Assembly (NCBI RefSeq): GCF_001644645.1
Contig: NZ_CP011390.1
Span: 310,001-374,000, forward strand
From: Flavisolibacter tropicus
GTDB lineage: Bacteria; Bacteroidota; Bacteroidia; Chitinophagales; Chitinophagaceae
Length of the DNA stretch: 64,000 nt
Direction: 5' to 3'
The notes beneath the pieces are model-generated. The model was given only the letters and a program-made list of their open reading frames with translations, was not told the origin of the DNA and made no database searches. Of this stretch, positions 33,377 to 41,290 are shown in pieces (positions within the stretch are counted from its first letter, which is position 1; every line of letters starts with the position of its first letter). The translations under genes and the position numbers were made by a program.

Positions 33377-34306
33377 ATGACACTGTCCTCAAAACATCTG
33401 CTGGGTATAAAGGATCTTACGCCTCAGGATATTTCCCTAATTCTACAAACAGCCCAGCAATTCAAAGAAGTTTTACAGCGGCCCATTAAAAAGGTGCCTT
33501 CTTTACGTGATATAACGATTGTAAACCTTTTTTACGAAAATTCTACTCGTACGCGTATATCCTTTGAGTTAGCTGAAAAGCGTTTATCAGCTGATACGAT
33601 CAATTTTAGCGCTTCCGGATCGTCGGTATCCAAGGGGGAAACCTTATTAGATACAGTGAACAATATCCTATCTATGAAAGTGGATATGGTGGTGATGCGT
33701 CATAGTGCTAGCGGTGCACCTCATTTCTTAGCAAAGCATATTCCGGCAGCCATTATTAACGCTGGCGATGGCATCAATGAACATCCTACCCAGGCCTTAT
33801 TGGATGCCTTATCTATGCAGGAGCAACATGGCACGTTAGAGGGCTTAAAAGTGGCTCTAATTGGGGATATAATGCACAGTAGAGTGGCGCAGAGTAATAT
33901 CTACCTGTTGAAGAAAATGGGAGCTGAGGTGATTGTTTGTGGCCCACCAACCTTAATTCCCAAATACATTACAGAAGCTCTAGGTGTGCCTGTTGAATAC
34001 AATCTTAGAAAAGCGCTTGAATGGTGTGATGTAGCCAATGTGTTGCGCATTCAGCTGGAACGTCAAAACCAGGTCTTATTTTCTTCTTTAAGAGAGTATA
34101 ATCTGGTATATGGAATCAATAAGAAATTGTTGAATAGTCTTTCTAAAAAGGTTACAATCATGCATCCTGGGCCTATTAATCGCGGTGTAGAGTTAGATAG
34201 CGACGTAGCAGATAGTGATCAGTCTATCATACTACAGCAGGTCGAAAATGGCGTAGCTGTACGTATGGCTGCACTTTATCTTTTATCTAATCGCGCAAAC
34301 GCATAA
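33377..34306 (+). CDS. pyrB: Aspartate carbamoyltransferase catalytic subunit
   Basis: The enzyme makes carbamoyl aspartate from carbamoyl phosphate and aspartate, the first committed pyrimidine step. The 309-aa protein has the carbamoyl-phosphate motif FYENSTRTRISFELA near residue 53. Further motifs are SVSKGETLLDT with its Ser and Lys, HPTQALLDAL, and the C-terminal MHPGPINRGVELDSD. No regulatory pyrI follows. It forms a pair with pyrR; pyrE lies 1.2 kb further on, separated by coaD and a Nudix gene. Confidence 0.96.
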   Translation: MTLSSKHLLGIKDLTPQDISLILQTAQQFKEVLQRPIKKVPSLRDITIVNLFYENSTRTRISFELAEKRLSADTINFSASGSSVSKGETLLDTVNNILSMKVDMVVMRHSASGAPHFLAKHIPAAIINAGDGINEHPTQALLDALSMQEQHGTLEGLKVALIGDIMHSRVAQSNIYLLKKMGAEVIVCGPPTLIPKYITEALGVPVEYNLRKALEWCDVANVLRIQLERQNQVLFSSLREYNLVYGINKKLLNSLSKKVTIMHPGPINRGVELDSDVADSDQSIILQQVENGVAVRMAALYLLSNRANA

Positions 34307-34370
34307 GGTATTTGTCAATTCTGTTGATTAAAAATCTCAAACATTAAATCCTTCATATCAAATTCCTGAA

Positions 34371-34847
34371 ATGAAAACCTGTTTATTCCCTGGCACATTT
34401 GATCCCGTTACATTTGGTCATATTGATATCGTAAATAGGGCTTTGTCGTTGTTTGATAAGGTTTATGTAGGTATTGGTGTTAATGTCAATAAACAGCCTA
34501 TGTTTACGGCCGAACAGCGCAGCCACTGGTTTAAGGAGATTTTCAAAGATGAGCCTAAGGTAGATGTAGTGGTTTATGAGGGACTTACAGTAGATTGCTG
34601 CAAACGAATTAATGCTAATTATATTCTCAGGGGAATCCGTTATGTCAGTGATTTTGAGTACGAGAAGGCGATTGCAGATATGAACCGCAGCCTGGATGGA
34701 AATATAGAAACCATTTTCCTGACCTGTTTGCCCCAGTATACTTCTGTAGCTTCCACTTTGGTTAGGGATGTAATACGCAATGGCGGAGATGTTACACAAT
34801 TCATTCCGCCAGTGGTGCATGGATCTATAAAACAAATGACTTTCTAA
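34371..34847 (+). CDS. coaD: Pantetheine-phosphate adenylyltransferase
   Basis: The 158-aa protein is a complete CoaD, which forms dephospho-CoA from 4'-phosphopantetheine and ATP. The nucleotidyltransferase motif is TFDPVTFGHIDIVNRAL (T/HxGH at residues about 9-20), and the second motif SVASTLVRDVIRNGGDV near residue 125 matches the ISSTxxR signature. It follows pyrB by 64 bases and ends 3 bases from the convergent Nudix gene. Confidence 0.96.
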   Translation: MKTCLFPGTFDPVTFGHIDIVNRALSLFDKVYVGIGVNVNKQPMFTAEQRSHWFKEIFKDEPKVDVVVYEGLTVDCCKRINANYILRGIRYVSDFEYEKAIADMNRSLDGNIETIFLTCLPQYTSVASTLVRDVIRNGGDVTQFIPPVVHGSIKQMTF

Positions 34848-34850
34848 GCC

Positions 34851-35450
34851 TTATAAGTGCGCTAAATAGGCTTCCAGTACATCTTTTACTGACGGCTGCA
34901 TATTGTCAAAATAATTGATAATAAAGCTCTTAGGAACCCAACGACATTCTTCAATATCTTCATCAGTTTGGGGATGTAAGTCCTGTTTTTCGGCCTTCAT
35001 ATAATACCAAAACGTTTCTTTTAAAATGTCTTGACCGTGTTCCTGGTAAGTATGATAGGTCCTTTGAATAAAGCTTTCTAAGGCTACATTTTGTATTCCG
35101 GTTTCTTCTTCTACTTCTCTTACGGCGCAGGCCTCTAGCTCTTCCCCGTCATCTAATTTCCCTTTAGGTAAATCCCATTTACCTTTTCTGAAAATTAAAA
35201 GTACTTCCTCATTTGGGGTATAGGCCAATCCGCCTGCAGCTTGTATAACTGTAAAGTCTGCCTTTAACTGTTCAATTTCCTGATCTACATTTTCGGTTAT
35301 TAGAACGAGTTGTTGATCATTTTGACTGAGATCCTTAAGTGCAGATTGTATCCTTGCTTTATTGGCGTTTTCAATGATTTTACTATTGGTAGATTGCTTT
35401 TTGGAAGACGTAATGATTAGTGGAATGGTTGAGAAGTAAATCTTTTGCAT
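34851..35450 (-). CDS. Nudix hydrolase
   Basis: The protein carries an intact Nudix box, GKLDDGEELEACAVREVEEETGI, read across residues about 118-140 (G-x5-E-x7-REUXEEXGU pattern). It is expected to hydrolyse a nucleoside diphosphate linked to another moiety; the substrate cannot be told. I start it at the ATG at 35450 (MQKIYFSTIPL, 199 aa), because the longer frame to 35468 crosses a perfect -7 element. The N-terminal 65 residues before the Nudix domain are Bacteroidota-specific. It is divergent from pyrE. Confidence 0.88.
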   Translation of the reverse strand: MQKIYFSTIPLIITSSKKQSTNSKIIENANKARIQSALKDLSQNDQQLVLITENVDQEIEQLKADFTVIQAAGGLAYTPNEEVLLIFRKGKWDLPKGKLDDGEELEACAVREVEEETGIQNVALESFIQRTYHTYQEHGQDILKETFWYYMKAEKQDLHPQTDEDIEECRWVPKSFIINYFDNMQPSVKDVLEAYLAHL

Positions 35451-35453
35451 GCA

Positions 35454-35487
35454 CAAAAATACTTTCATCTGTAATAGAATACCTTCG
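35454..35487. promoter_or_regulatory. Divergent -7 elements between the Nudix gene and pyrE
   Basis: On the minus strand TATTTTTG (35461-35454) matches TAnnTTTG and ends 3 bases before the Nudix ATG. On the plus strand TACCTTCG (35480-35487) has one mismatch and ends 4 bases before the pyrE ATG. The gap between the two genes is only 41 bases, and both transcripts would be leaderless. Clear -33 elements are not seen. Confidence 0.55.
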
Positions 35488-35491
35488 CATT

Positions 35492-36127
35492 ATGACAGAT
35501 GCAACTATTAGTGCTGAGAAGCTATTGCAGGCGCAAGCCGTTCGCTTAAGCCCAGAGCAACCCTTTACTTGGGCAAGTGGCTGGAAAAGCCCTATTTATT
35601 GCGATAACCGCAAGCTTTTATCACATCCTTTTATTCGGGAATACATAAAAAGCGAACTCTCAAATACCATATTTGAGAAGTTTCCAGATGCAGAATTAAT
35701 AGCAGGGGTGGCTACTGCAGGTATTGCCTGGGGAGCCTTAATTGCTGATCAATTGAAACTGCCTTTCATCTATGTTCGCCCTAAGCCCAAAGAGCATGGT
35801 TTAGGAAATCAAATAGAAGGGGATTATACAGCAGGCCAAAAAACGGTAGTAGTAGAAGATCTGATTTCTACTGGAAAAAGTAGCTTGCAAGTGGTTGACG
35901 TATTAAAAAATAGCGGCCTTGAATTAGCTGGTATGGTCTCTATATTCAACTACGGATTTGATGCTGCTAAAGAAGCATTTGACAAGGCCCAGGTTAACGT
36001 TTATTCCCTGACTAACTATCCTACACTGTTAGAATTAGCTCTTAAAAAAGGAATCATTAAGGCTGAACATCAGGAGGTTTTGTTAAAGTGGCAAAATGAT
36101 CCGGCTAACTGGACTGGAGTTTATTAA
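35492..36127 (+). CDS. pyrE: Orotate phosphoribosyltransferase
   Basis: From the ATG at 35492 (MTDATISAEKLLQ) the protein has 211 aa. It couples orotate to PRPP to form OMP. The signature WASGWKSPIYCDNRKLLSHP near residue 27, YVRPKPKEHGLGNQIEG and the PRPP loop VVVEDLISTGKSSLQV are all present. The in-frame upstream ATG at 35420 lies inside the divergent Nudix coding region and is rejected. It follows the phylum habit of keeping pyrE apart from pyrB. Confidence 0.95.
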   Translation: MTDATISAEKLLQAQAVRLSPEQPFTWASGWKSPIYCDNRKLLSHPFIREYIKSELSNTIFEKFPDAELIAGVATAGIAWGALIADQLKLPFIYVRPKPKEHGLGNQIEGDYTAGQKTVVVEDLISTGKSSLQVVDVLKNSGLELAGMVSIFNYGFDAAKEAFDKAQVNVYSLTNYPTLLELALKKGIIKAEHQEVLLKWQNDPANWTGVY

Positions 36128-36149
36128 ATTCGATAAAATATCATTCTTT

Positions 36150-36512
36150 ATGAAGAAATTCTTGCTATCTCTTCTAACGATTATCCTGCTTTATGGTGCA
36201 GCTTCTGCACAAACAAAAGCTGTTCAAACGGCTAAGATCAGTACGCCAACGATTCAGTGCGATATGTGTAAATCAAAGATTGAAACGTATTTAAAACGTT
36301 ATGATGGTATCAGTTCAATCAATGTGAATGTGAAAAAGAAAGAAGTGACTGTTAAGTACATTACTGACCGTATTAATGAAGAGGAAATTAAAACCGCCAT
36401 AGCCAATGCGGGCTATGATGCCGGTGATATTCCTGCCAATGAAGATTCTTACAAACGCTTACCCAAGTGCTGCAAAAAGCCTGAAGACGGCGGTGGAATG
36501 AAGAAAGAATAA
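36150..36512 (+). CDS. Periplasmic heavy-metal-associated (HMA) domain protein
   Basis: From the ATG at 36150 the product is 120 aa: a signal peptide (MKKFLLSLLTIILLYGAASA) and one HMA domain. The metal-binding CxxC is Cys-Asp-Met-Cys in TIQCDMCKSKIETYLKR, and the ferredoxin-like fold continues through NVNVKKKEVTVKYI. A second Cys pair (KCCKK) sits in the tail. It could carry copper or another soft metal in the periplasm. It begins 22 bases after pyrE with no metal ATPase nearby. Confidence 0.88.
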   Translation: MKKFLLSLLTIILLYGAASAQTKAVQTAKISTPTIQCDMCKSKIETYLKRYDGISSINVNVKKKEVTVKYITDRINEEEIKTAIANAGYDAGDIPANEDSYKRLPKCCKKPEDGGGMKKE

Positions 36513-36532
36513 CCGATCTTATCTATAGCAAT

Positions 36533-37018
36533 TTATAAACCTAACCCAGCTGCGGCTGGGTTTTTTAATAGGGTTGAATCAAGCCTATGTCGGCCGGAAT
36601 AATTTATATCCTTAGTTATATAAACGCCGGCTTTCCCCACCTTAATATTTCCATTTGCCCGCAATAATATCTCTCTATTTAATAAATCTTTCCGGTTCAA
36701 TTTGAGGGCACTGGCTATATCTATTTTCCCTTCTAGTGGAATTATGAACTCTGCATTTTTGGAAACTTCTGTTGTTTGCGGTTGGATGAACTTGCCTAAA
36801 TAGATAGAATCTACATACACATCTAACGCTGTCTCTTTGGCAGTAAGGCCAAATGAATTGGGGTTATAACAAACTACATTGAAGCCAATATCAGCATTTA
36901 TAAAGTTGATTTTTCGTATTCCAAAATCTTCCAATCTTCTAAACTGAGGATCTTTTATATCGGTGCAGGAGCTCAGGAAGGCTAATAGGAGGGCGATTAG
37001 GAGGCTGTAAATCTTCAT
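36533..37018 (-). CDS. LEA type 2 (WHy) family lipoprotein
   Basis: From the ATG at 37018 (MKIYSLLIALLLAFLSSC) the product is a 161-aa lipoprotein with lipobox FLSSC. The mature part matches the LEA14/WHy beta-sandwich: INADIGFNVVCYNPNSFGLTA, YVDSIYLGKF and FIIPLEGKIDIA. In bacteria this family is found as periplasmic lipoproteins of unclear role. It is convergent with the HMA gene and is bordered upstream by the long AT-rich gap. Confidence 0.8.
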   Translation of the reverse strand: MKIYSLLIALLLAFLSSCTDIKDPQFRRLEDFGIRKINFINADIGFNVVCYNPNSFGLTAKETALDVYVDSIYLGKFIQPQTTEVSKNAEFIIPLEGKIDIASALKLNRKDLLNREILLRANGNIKVGKAGVYITKDINYSGRHRLDSTLLKNPAAAGLGL

Positions 37019-37045
37019 GAACATTTTATTGCAAAAATCATGCAT

Positions 37046-38110
37046 CGTCCAAATTTGGGCATTTTAATATTGCACAATTTACAGCTAATATATTTAGTAA
37101 ATAGCTAACTCCATACTTATATTATAATATCTAATAATTGTAGCTTTAAAATAATGTCATAAACTATTAAAAAACAATATATTATGCTATATCAAATCAA
37201 TTAAATATATAAACTAATATGGTGGTATTATTACAACAAATCAATATATTTTAATTATAGTTACCATTTTAAATAAATATGTTGTAAATGATTCATTATC
37301 AGCTGTGAAACAATTTTAAATCTAAATATTATTCAATTAAACTCACATATTATAAAAATGGGTAAATAATGGATATTCACAAATGCATATTTTGCTCTTC
37401 ATCCGAGCATTGTTAATTGTAGAGCTGCTAATTGCTGCTAATAGTATACAAAAATTGCATAGGTACATCTGGTCTGCATTATTGTATTTTAGGTTCATTT
37501 TGTCACTAGTGAACCTTTTGATTATGTATTTAGAATGTCTTTATAATTCATGAATTTTATCATAGACATTGTGGCATAGTTTATTTCAAAATATTATTTA
37601 TTGGCTGCTATTTCGGATGTAATTAATATGGATTCTGTTTGTTATGTAGGTGTAGGTTATTGTAATGATTGTTTGGGTATTAGGTTTTTTGTGTCAAGAG
37701 TTTATTATAATAATGTGCCTCAATGCCTTGAGTTATTCTTTCAAAGTGATGAAAAACTGGGTTGATATATTTTTAAAATGTTTAAGGTCTTTTATTGCAT
37801 GGTTGGCCCTGTATCCTTAATCGACAGTTTTGATTATTAGGTGATTCTTATGCGGATTTTTAATTAAGTTATTGTGCCATATCTTATGTTATTTAATTCA
37901 AAACTTAGCCTAAGATGGTCCAAGATTTTAGTTTTAGCGGCAGACTATTTTAAAAGAGGTGATGGCTCTTAGGTTTGCTTGAGTTGTGGAGATGCAGTTT
38001 ATGATTGGGTGCCGGAGTTACGGTTAAATGCTCTTGGAAAGTATGGTGGTTGAATGGTTCCTATATGGAGTATTTTTGAAATCTGGCTTAAGCGGTAAGT
38101 TAGATTTAGG
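37046..38110. other. AT-rich gap without a gene
   Basis: More than 1 kb with high A+T and frequent stops in all frames, with many short runs such as AATATATT and TTAATTAT. I see no convincing coding frame, RNA gene or terminator until the hairpin at 38116. The plus-strand frame from 38028 is a shadow over the M56 gene tail. It may be a decayed region or a long regulatory spacer. Confidence 0.6.
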
Positions 38111-38115
38111 AATTA

Positions 38116-38166
38116 AAAAAGCCTGGAAATTGAAAGCAATCTACTTTCAATTTCCAGGCTTTTTCC
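38116..38166. terminator. Long terminator hairpin for the BlaR1-type gene
   Basis: Arms of 21 bases (38116-38136 and 38144-38164, starting AAAAAGCCTGG) flank a 7-base loop with A- and T-runs outside, 20 bases after the M56 gene stop codon on the minus strand. Confidence 0.92.
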
Positions 38167-38185
38167 TTAAGGTATATTTCAACTT

Positions 38186-39868
38186 TTACAGACGTACTAC
38201 AGTTTTCTTAATTCGTATTTTTTGTAATTCATCAAGACGTTTTTGTACATCAGCCTTTGCTTTTTCTATTTGTTTAATAGATTCATCAGGCATAATAACG
38301 GCTAATTTGCGATACTCTGCTGCTTTTATCTTATGCAGTTCTGCCATTGTTTTTGAGCAAACTTCTTCGGCACTATCAATTTTGGCAATGGCAATAGACT
38401 GAGCTAAGTTCTCATTTACTTCATCCCAGTTGATCTCTTCATATTTAGTTTTTAAACCCTTCTCTACGTTGTCCCAATTGATCTTTTTGATCTCTGCCAG
38501 GTACTGTTCTTTAGCTATTGCTTTTTCTTTAACAGTCATCCCATCCCCAATAGATTTTTCAACTTCCAGCCATTTCATTTCTAAAATTCTACGACTGTCT
38601 TGCACTGTTTTTTCCACTTGTTCTTTTTGCTCTTTATCCAGAGACATGTCTACATTGTCCAGTGCTACTCGTATAAATGCAGGATCGTTTTGGTTGACTA
38701 CTGGTATAGCGTTTTCGGGAGCGTCAGGTAGAGTATGTTCAACTGGTTCTTGATCTTTTGTAATTACATTTTGAGCTGCAATTATTTTCGGAGTTATTGA
38801 TTTATCTGTTGTTTCGGGATTGGTTTTAGCCAGGTTCGTAGTTTCATCTTTGTTTACAAAGAAGGCAAATGGTTCTGACATATCCTGGAAAGGCAGTGCT
38901 ACCAGGTTGTCTTTTCCGGCAATTAAAATGGAATTAATTACGAATAGAAGAAGCATAACAGCAAAAGCACCAGAGAAATGATAAGTATTAAAAGAAGCCT
39001 TCTTTTTAATGCCTACAATCTTTTCGATACGGCTTAAAAGGTAGTTTTTATTAGCGGCAGCCATAGCAAATTGTGGAATCTGTTGTGCGCTTTTTTCCAG
39101 TTCAAGGAGGGCTGATGCATAGCTAAGTTTGTCATATTCAAATTGTAAAACCAGTTCATCGCAGCAATTTTCTCTTTCCACTTCAGCCCTTTTGATAAAC
39201 AGTTTAACAAAGGGATTAAAGTAGAGCACTGTTTGTATAAGACTCAGAAATAAGTTAATAATGTAATCCTGGCGTCTAATGTGAGACAGCTCATGTAGCA
39301 ATATTGCCTCCAGTTGATCTACGCTCAAGTTATTAATGGATGCAATAGGAATTAAGATGAACGGCTTCAGAAAGCCAATGGTCATTGGAGAAGAAACTAG
39401 CGCAGATAAATATACTTTAACCGGTTTTTTTATGCCCAAATGACTGGAAATACGCTGCGCGAACAAGCGGTAGCGATAGGGAGCCTTACTTACACCAACA
39501 GTTTTAATTTGCTTCAAAAAGATCCAGTTGCGAATAATTTTTACAGTAGGAACAATCAGAAGCAATAGGTAGGTAATAGAGGCGCAGGAAAGCACAATAG
39601 ACAGCTCATTTGTAGATAATTCTACCGAGACTTTGGAGAGAGCTGTCTTGTTAAATCCGTTTTTAAAATAAGTACTGAAGCTTAGCAAAAACCACACAAA
39701 CCCTACAAACACATTGCTTACAGCCAAGAGGTATTTTTGATTACTGGTGAGTTTTGCAAAATGGGTCAGCAATTGAAAAATGCACCATAGCAGCGCCATT
39801 TGCCAAAAACTGTTTAAGGTAGCCCAGCCCAATGCTTGCAAAAAATGCGAGCTGCTCCAGTCTGCCAT
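38186..39868 (-). CDS. M56 (BlaR1-type) membrane metallopeptidase sensor
   Basis: The 560-aa protein has four hydrophobic segments in the first 210 residues or so. The zinc motif HELSH lies at residues 192-196 (ILLHELSHIRRQDY), with the downstream Glu in AEVERENCCDEL. A further membrane segment lies near residue 305. The remaining 250 residues form a charged periplasmic tail with Lys/Glu-rich helices. No beta-lactamase-like sensor domain is present, unlike staphylococcal BlaR1. It lies one base after blaI, so they form a sensor-repressor pair that likely responds to an envelope signal. Confidence 0.9.
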   Translation of the reverse strand: MADWSSSHFLQALGWATLNSFWQMALLWCIFQLLTHFAKLTSNQKYLLAVSNVFVGFVWFLLSFSTYFKNGFNKTALSKVSVELSTNELSIVLSCASITYLLLLIVPTVKIIRNWIFLKQIKTVGVSKAPYRYRLFAQRISSHLGIKKPVKVYLSALVSSPMTIGFLKPFILIPIASINNLSVDQLEAILLHELSHIRRQDYIINLFLSLIQTVLYFNPFVKLFIKRAEVERENCCDELVLQFEYDKLSYASALLELEKSAQQIPQFAMAAANKNYLLSRIEKIVGIKKKASFNTYHFSGAFAVMLLLFVINSILIAGKDNLVALPFQDMSEPFAFFVNKDETTNLAKTNPETTDKSITPKIIAAQNVITKDQEPVEHTLPDAPENAIPVVNQNDPAFIRVALDNVDMSLDKEQKEQVEKTVQDSRRILEMKWLEVEKSIGDGMTVKEKAIAKEQYLAEIKKINWDNVEKGLKTKYEEINWDEVNENLAQSIAIAKIDSAEEVCSKTMAELHKIKAAEYRKLAVIMPDESIKQIEKAKADVQKRLDELQKIRIKKTVVRL

Positions 39869-39869
39869 A

Positions 39870-40253
39870 TTACTGTTTTTTCATTTTATCTAATAGGTTT
39901 TGAATTTGTGCTAACTCATCAGGGCTGGCTTTATGTTCCCCTAAGGCCTGAAGAACCAGTTGGGTAGAAGAGCCGCCAAAAAGGTTGGAGATCATCTTGC
40001 TCAGCATATGTTTTTGCGTCTTTTCCTTGTTTACAGCTGGCTGGTACACGTGTGTACGCATAGACTCGTCTCTTTTTACTAAGCCTTTTTCATTCATAAT
40101 TTGCATCAGCTTCAAAGTGGTGGTATAGCCTACCTCTTTAGTCTTTGCCAATTCTTCATGTACTTCACGCACAGTAGCTAAACCGCGCGACCACAGTATC
40201 TGAAGAATTTCCAGCTCGCTCTCTGTAGGTTTTACTTGTTTTGAAATTGCCAT
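39870..40253 (-). CDS. BlaI/MecI/CopY family transcriptional repressor
   Basis: From the ATG at 40253 (MAISKQVKPTESELE) the product has 127 aa. The N-terminal winged helix-turn-helix contains LEILQILWSRGLATVREVHE and VGYTTTLKLMQIMNEKGLV; the C-terminal part is a dimerisation helix region. The cleavage site region between DNA-binding and dimer domains, which BlaR1 proteases attack, is present around HVYQPAVNKEKTQ. An operator-like palindrome overlaps its promoter, indicating autorepression. The longer frame to 40340 crosses that promoter and is rejected. Confidence 0.92.
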   Translation of the reverse strand: MAISKQVKPTESELEILQILWSRGLATVREVHEELAKTKEVGYTTTLKLMQIMNEKGLVKRDESMRTHVYQPAVNKEKTQKHMLSKMISNLFGGSSTQLVLQALGEHKASPDELAQIQNLLDKMKKQ

Positions 40254-40272
40254 ATTACTTAGTTTTCTGTGA

Positions 40273-40301
40273 CGAATATACGACCAATTTCGTATAACAA
40301 A
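40273..40301 (-). promoter_or_regulatory. blaI promoter with embedded BlaI-type operator
   Basis: On the minus strand TTTG (40301-40298) and TATATTCG (40280-40273, one mismatch to TAnnTTTG) are 17 bases apart. The palindrome ATACGA-N6-TCGTAT (40278-40295) spans the spacer and touches the -7 element, so a bound repressor dimer would block polymerase. Confidence 0.65.
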
Positions 40302-40445
40302 TAGTTTGACTGAAAAATTTTGATGAGTGGTTATCCGCATAACCTTCTATATATTATTATATACAAAAGGTTCTTTTGATTACGCATCACTTTGCAAAAA
40401 GTTACAGATTGGCACTGTTTTCTTGGCGTCTTTCAAAAAGAGAAA

Positions 40446-40931
40446 ATGAGACCAGTAGCAGCACTTGAAGGCGGATTAGCAGGCGCTTTTGCCCTGACAG
40501 CAGTTCACCAATTGGTTAAAAGGGCCATTCCTCAGGCCCCTCGTTTGGACCTGTTAGGTATGGCGGCATTGTCCAAATTGCTAAAGAGCGTTGGTAAAAA
40601 TCCGCCACGAGAGCAATCGCTCTATTACATTACCATGGCCGGAGATATTGTCAGCAATAGCTTGTATTATTCCCTGGCAGGAGTTGGCAAAAAGAAGAAC
40701 TCCCTTTTACGAGGCTCTGTTTTAGGTTTAGCGGCAGGTCTAGGGGCCATTTTTCTGCCTGAACCTCTTGGTCTAAATGCTTCTTATAGCAAACGTACAG
40801 TGCCTACTCAAATAATGACTATAGCCTGGTATACGCTGGGAGGCTTTGTTTCTGCACTGATAATGAAGAAGTTAGAGTCAAGGAGGGAAGCTAAAGATGA
40901 TGGTATGGTTGAAAAAGCTGCCTTACATTAG
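40446..40931 (+). CDS. Hypothetical membrane-associated protein
   Basis: From the ATG at 40446 (MRPVAALEGGLAGAFALTAVH) the product is 161 aa. It has an amphipathic first helix, GGLAGAFALTAVHQLVKRAI, and further hydrophobic stretches (LLRGSVLGLAAGLGAIFLPE and IAWYTLGGFVSALIM). The glycine- and alanine-rich look fits a small membrane protein with three or four spans. I do not recognise the family. The start at 40392 would add 18 residues with no such pattern and is less likely. It is divergent from blaI. Confidence 0.6.
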   Translation: MRPVAALEGGLAGAFALTAVHQLVKRAIPQAPRLDLLGMAALSKLLKSVGKNPPREQSLYYITMAGDIVSNSLYYSLAGVGKKKNSLLRGSVLGLAAGLGAIFLPEPLGLNASYSKRTVPTQIMTIAWYTLGGFVSALIMKKLESRREAKDDGMVEKAALH

Positions 40932-41000
40932 CAGGTAAGTGGTTACTGGCTTTTCTATGAACAGACTATTTATATTACTCTGTTATTCCGAAATGTCCCA

Positions 41001-41070
41001 TATATAAGCTGTATATAATCCACATATAAGCCGTATATAAGCCGCCTCTATATAAAGACGGCTTATATAC
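41001..41070. repeat. 11-bp tandem array closed by an inverted unit
   Basis: Four direct units of exactly 11 bases lie at 41001, 41012, 41023 and 41034 (TATATAAGCTG, TATATAATCCA, CATATAAGCCG, TATATAAGCCG). A longer variant, TATATAAAGACG, follows at 41049. The inverse, CGGCTTATATA, lies at 41059-41069 and pairs with the fourth unit to give a 12-bp-arm hairpin. The rest of the 40932-41290 gap is AT-rich with no coding frame. Confidence 0.85.
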
Positions 41071-41272
41071 AGGATAAATAGAATTGGTATAAGGGAAAAA
41101 GATAATAAATGGCAGGATAAAGTAGGGGTGGCATTATACCTTATAAACAAAGAATGTATAAAATGCTTCCCAAGGGTATATAAATGAGCTAGAGATTCTA
41201 TTTCAAAATGTACCTGAGGAATGAGGAAAATAAATTAAGTATATGTTTTTACAAGGGGAAGGCATTTTCTCG

Positions 41273-41280
41273 TAGGTTTG
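41273..41280 (+). promoter_or_regulatory. -7 element of the DHH phosphoesterase gene
   Basis: TAGGTTTG matches TAnnTTTG exactly and ends 10 bases before the ATG at 41291, so the leader would be about 5 nt. Confidence 0.5.
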
Positions 41281-41290
41281 CGCCTTCTTT

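Noticed and set aside
38028..38402. Plus-strand frame of 124 codons
   Set aside because: It overlaps the M56 gene's 3' end and a long terminator and has no family pattern.
41001..41070. CRISPR-like array
   Set aside because: Units are 11 bases, contiguous and without spacers of regular length; no cas genes are near.
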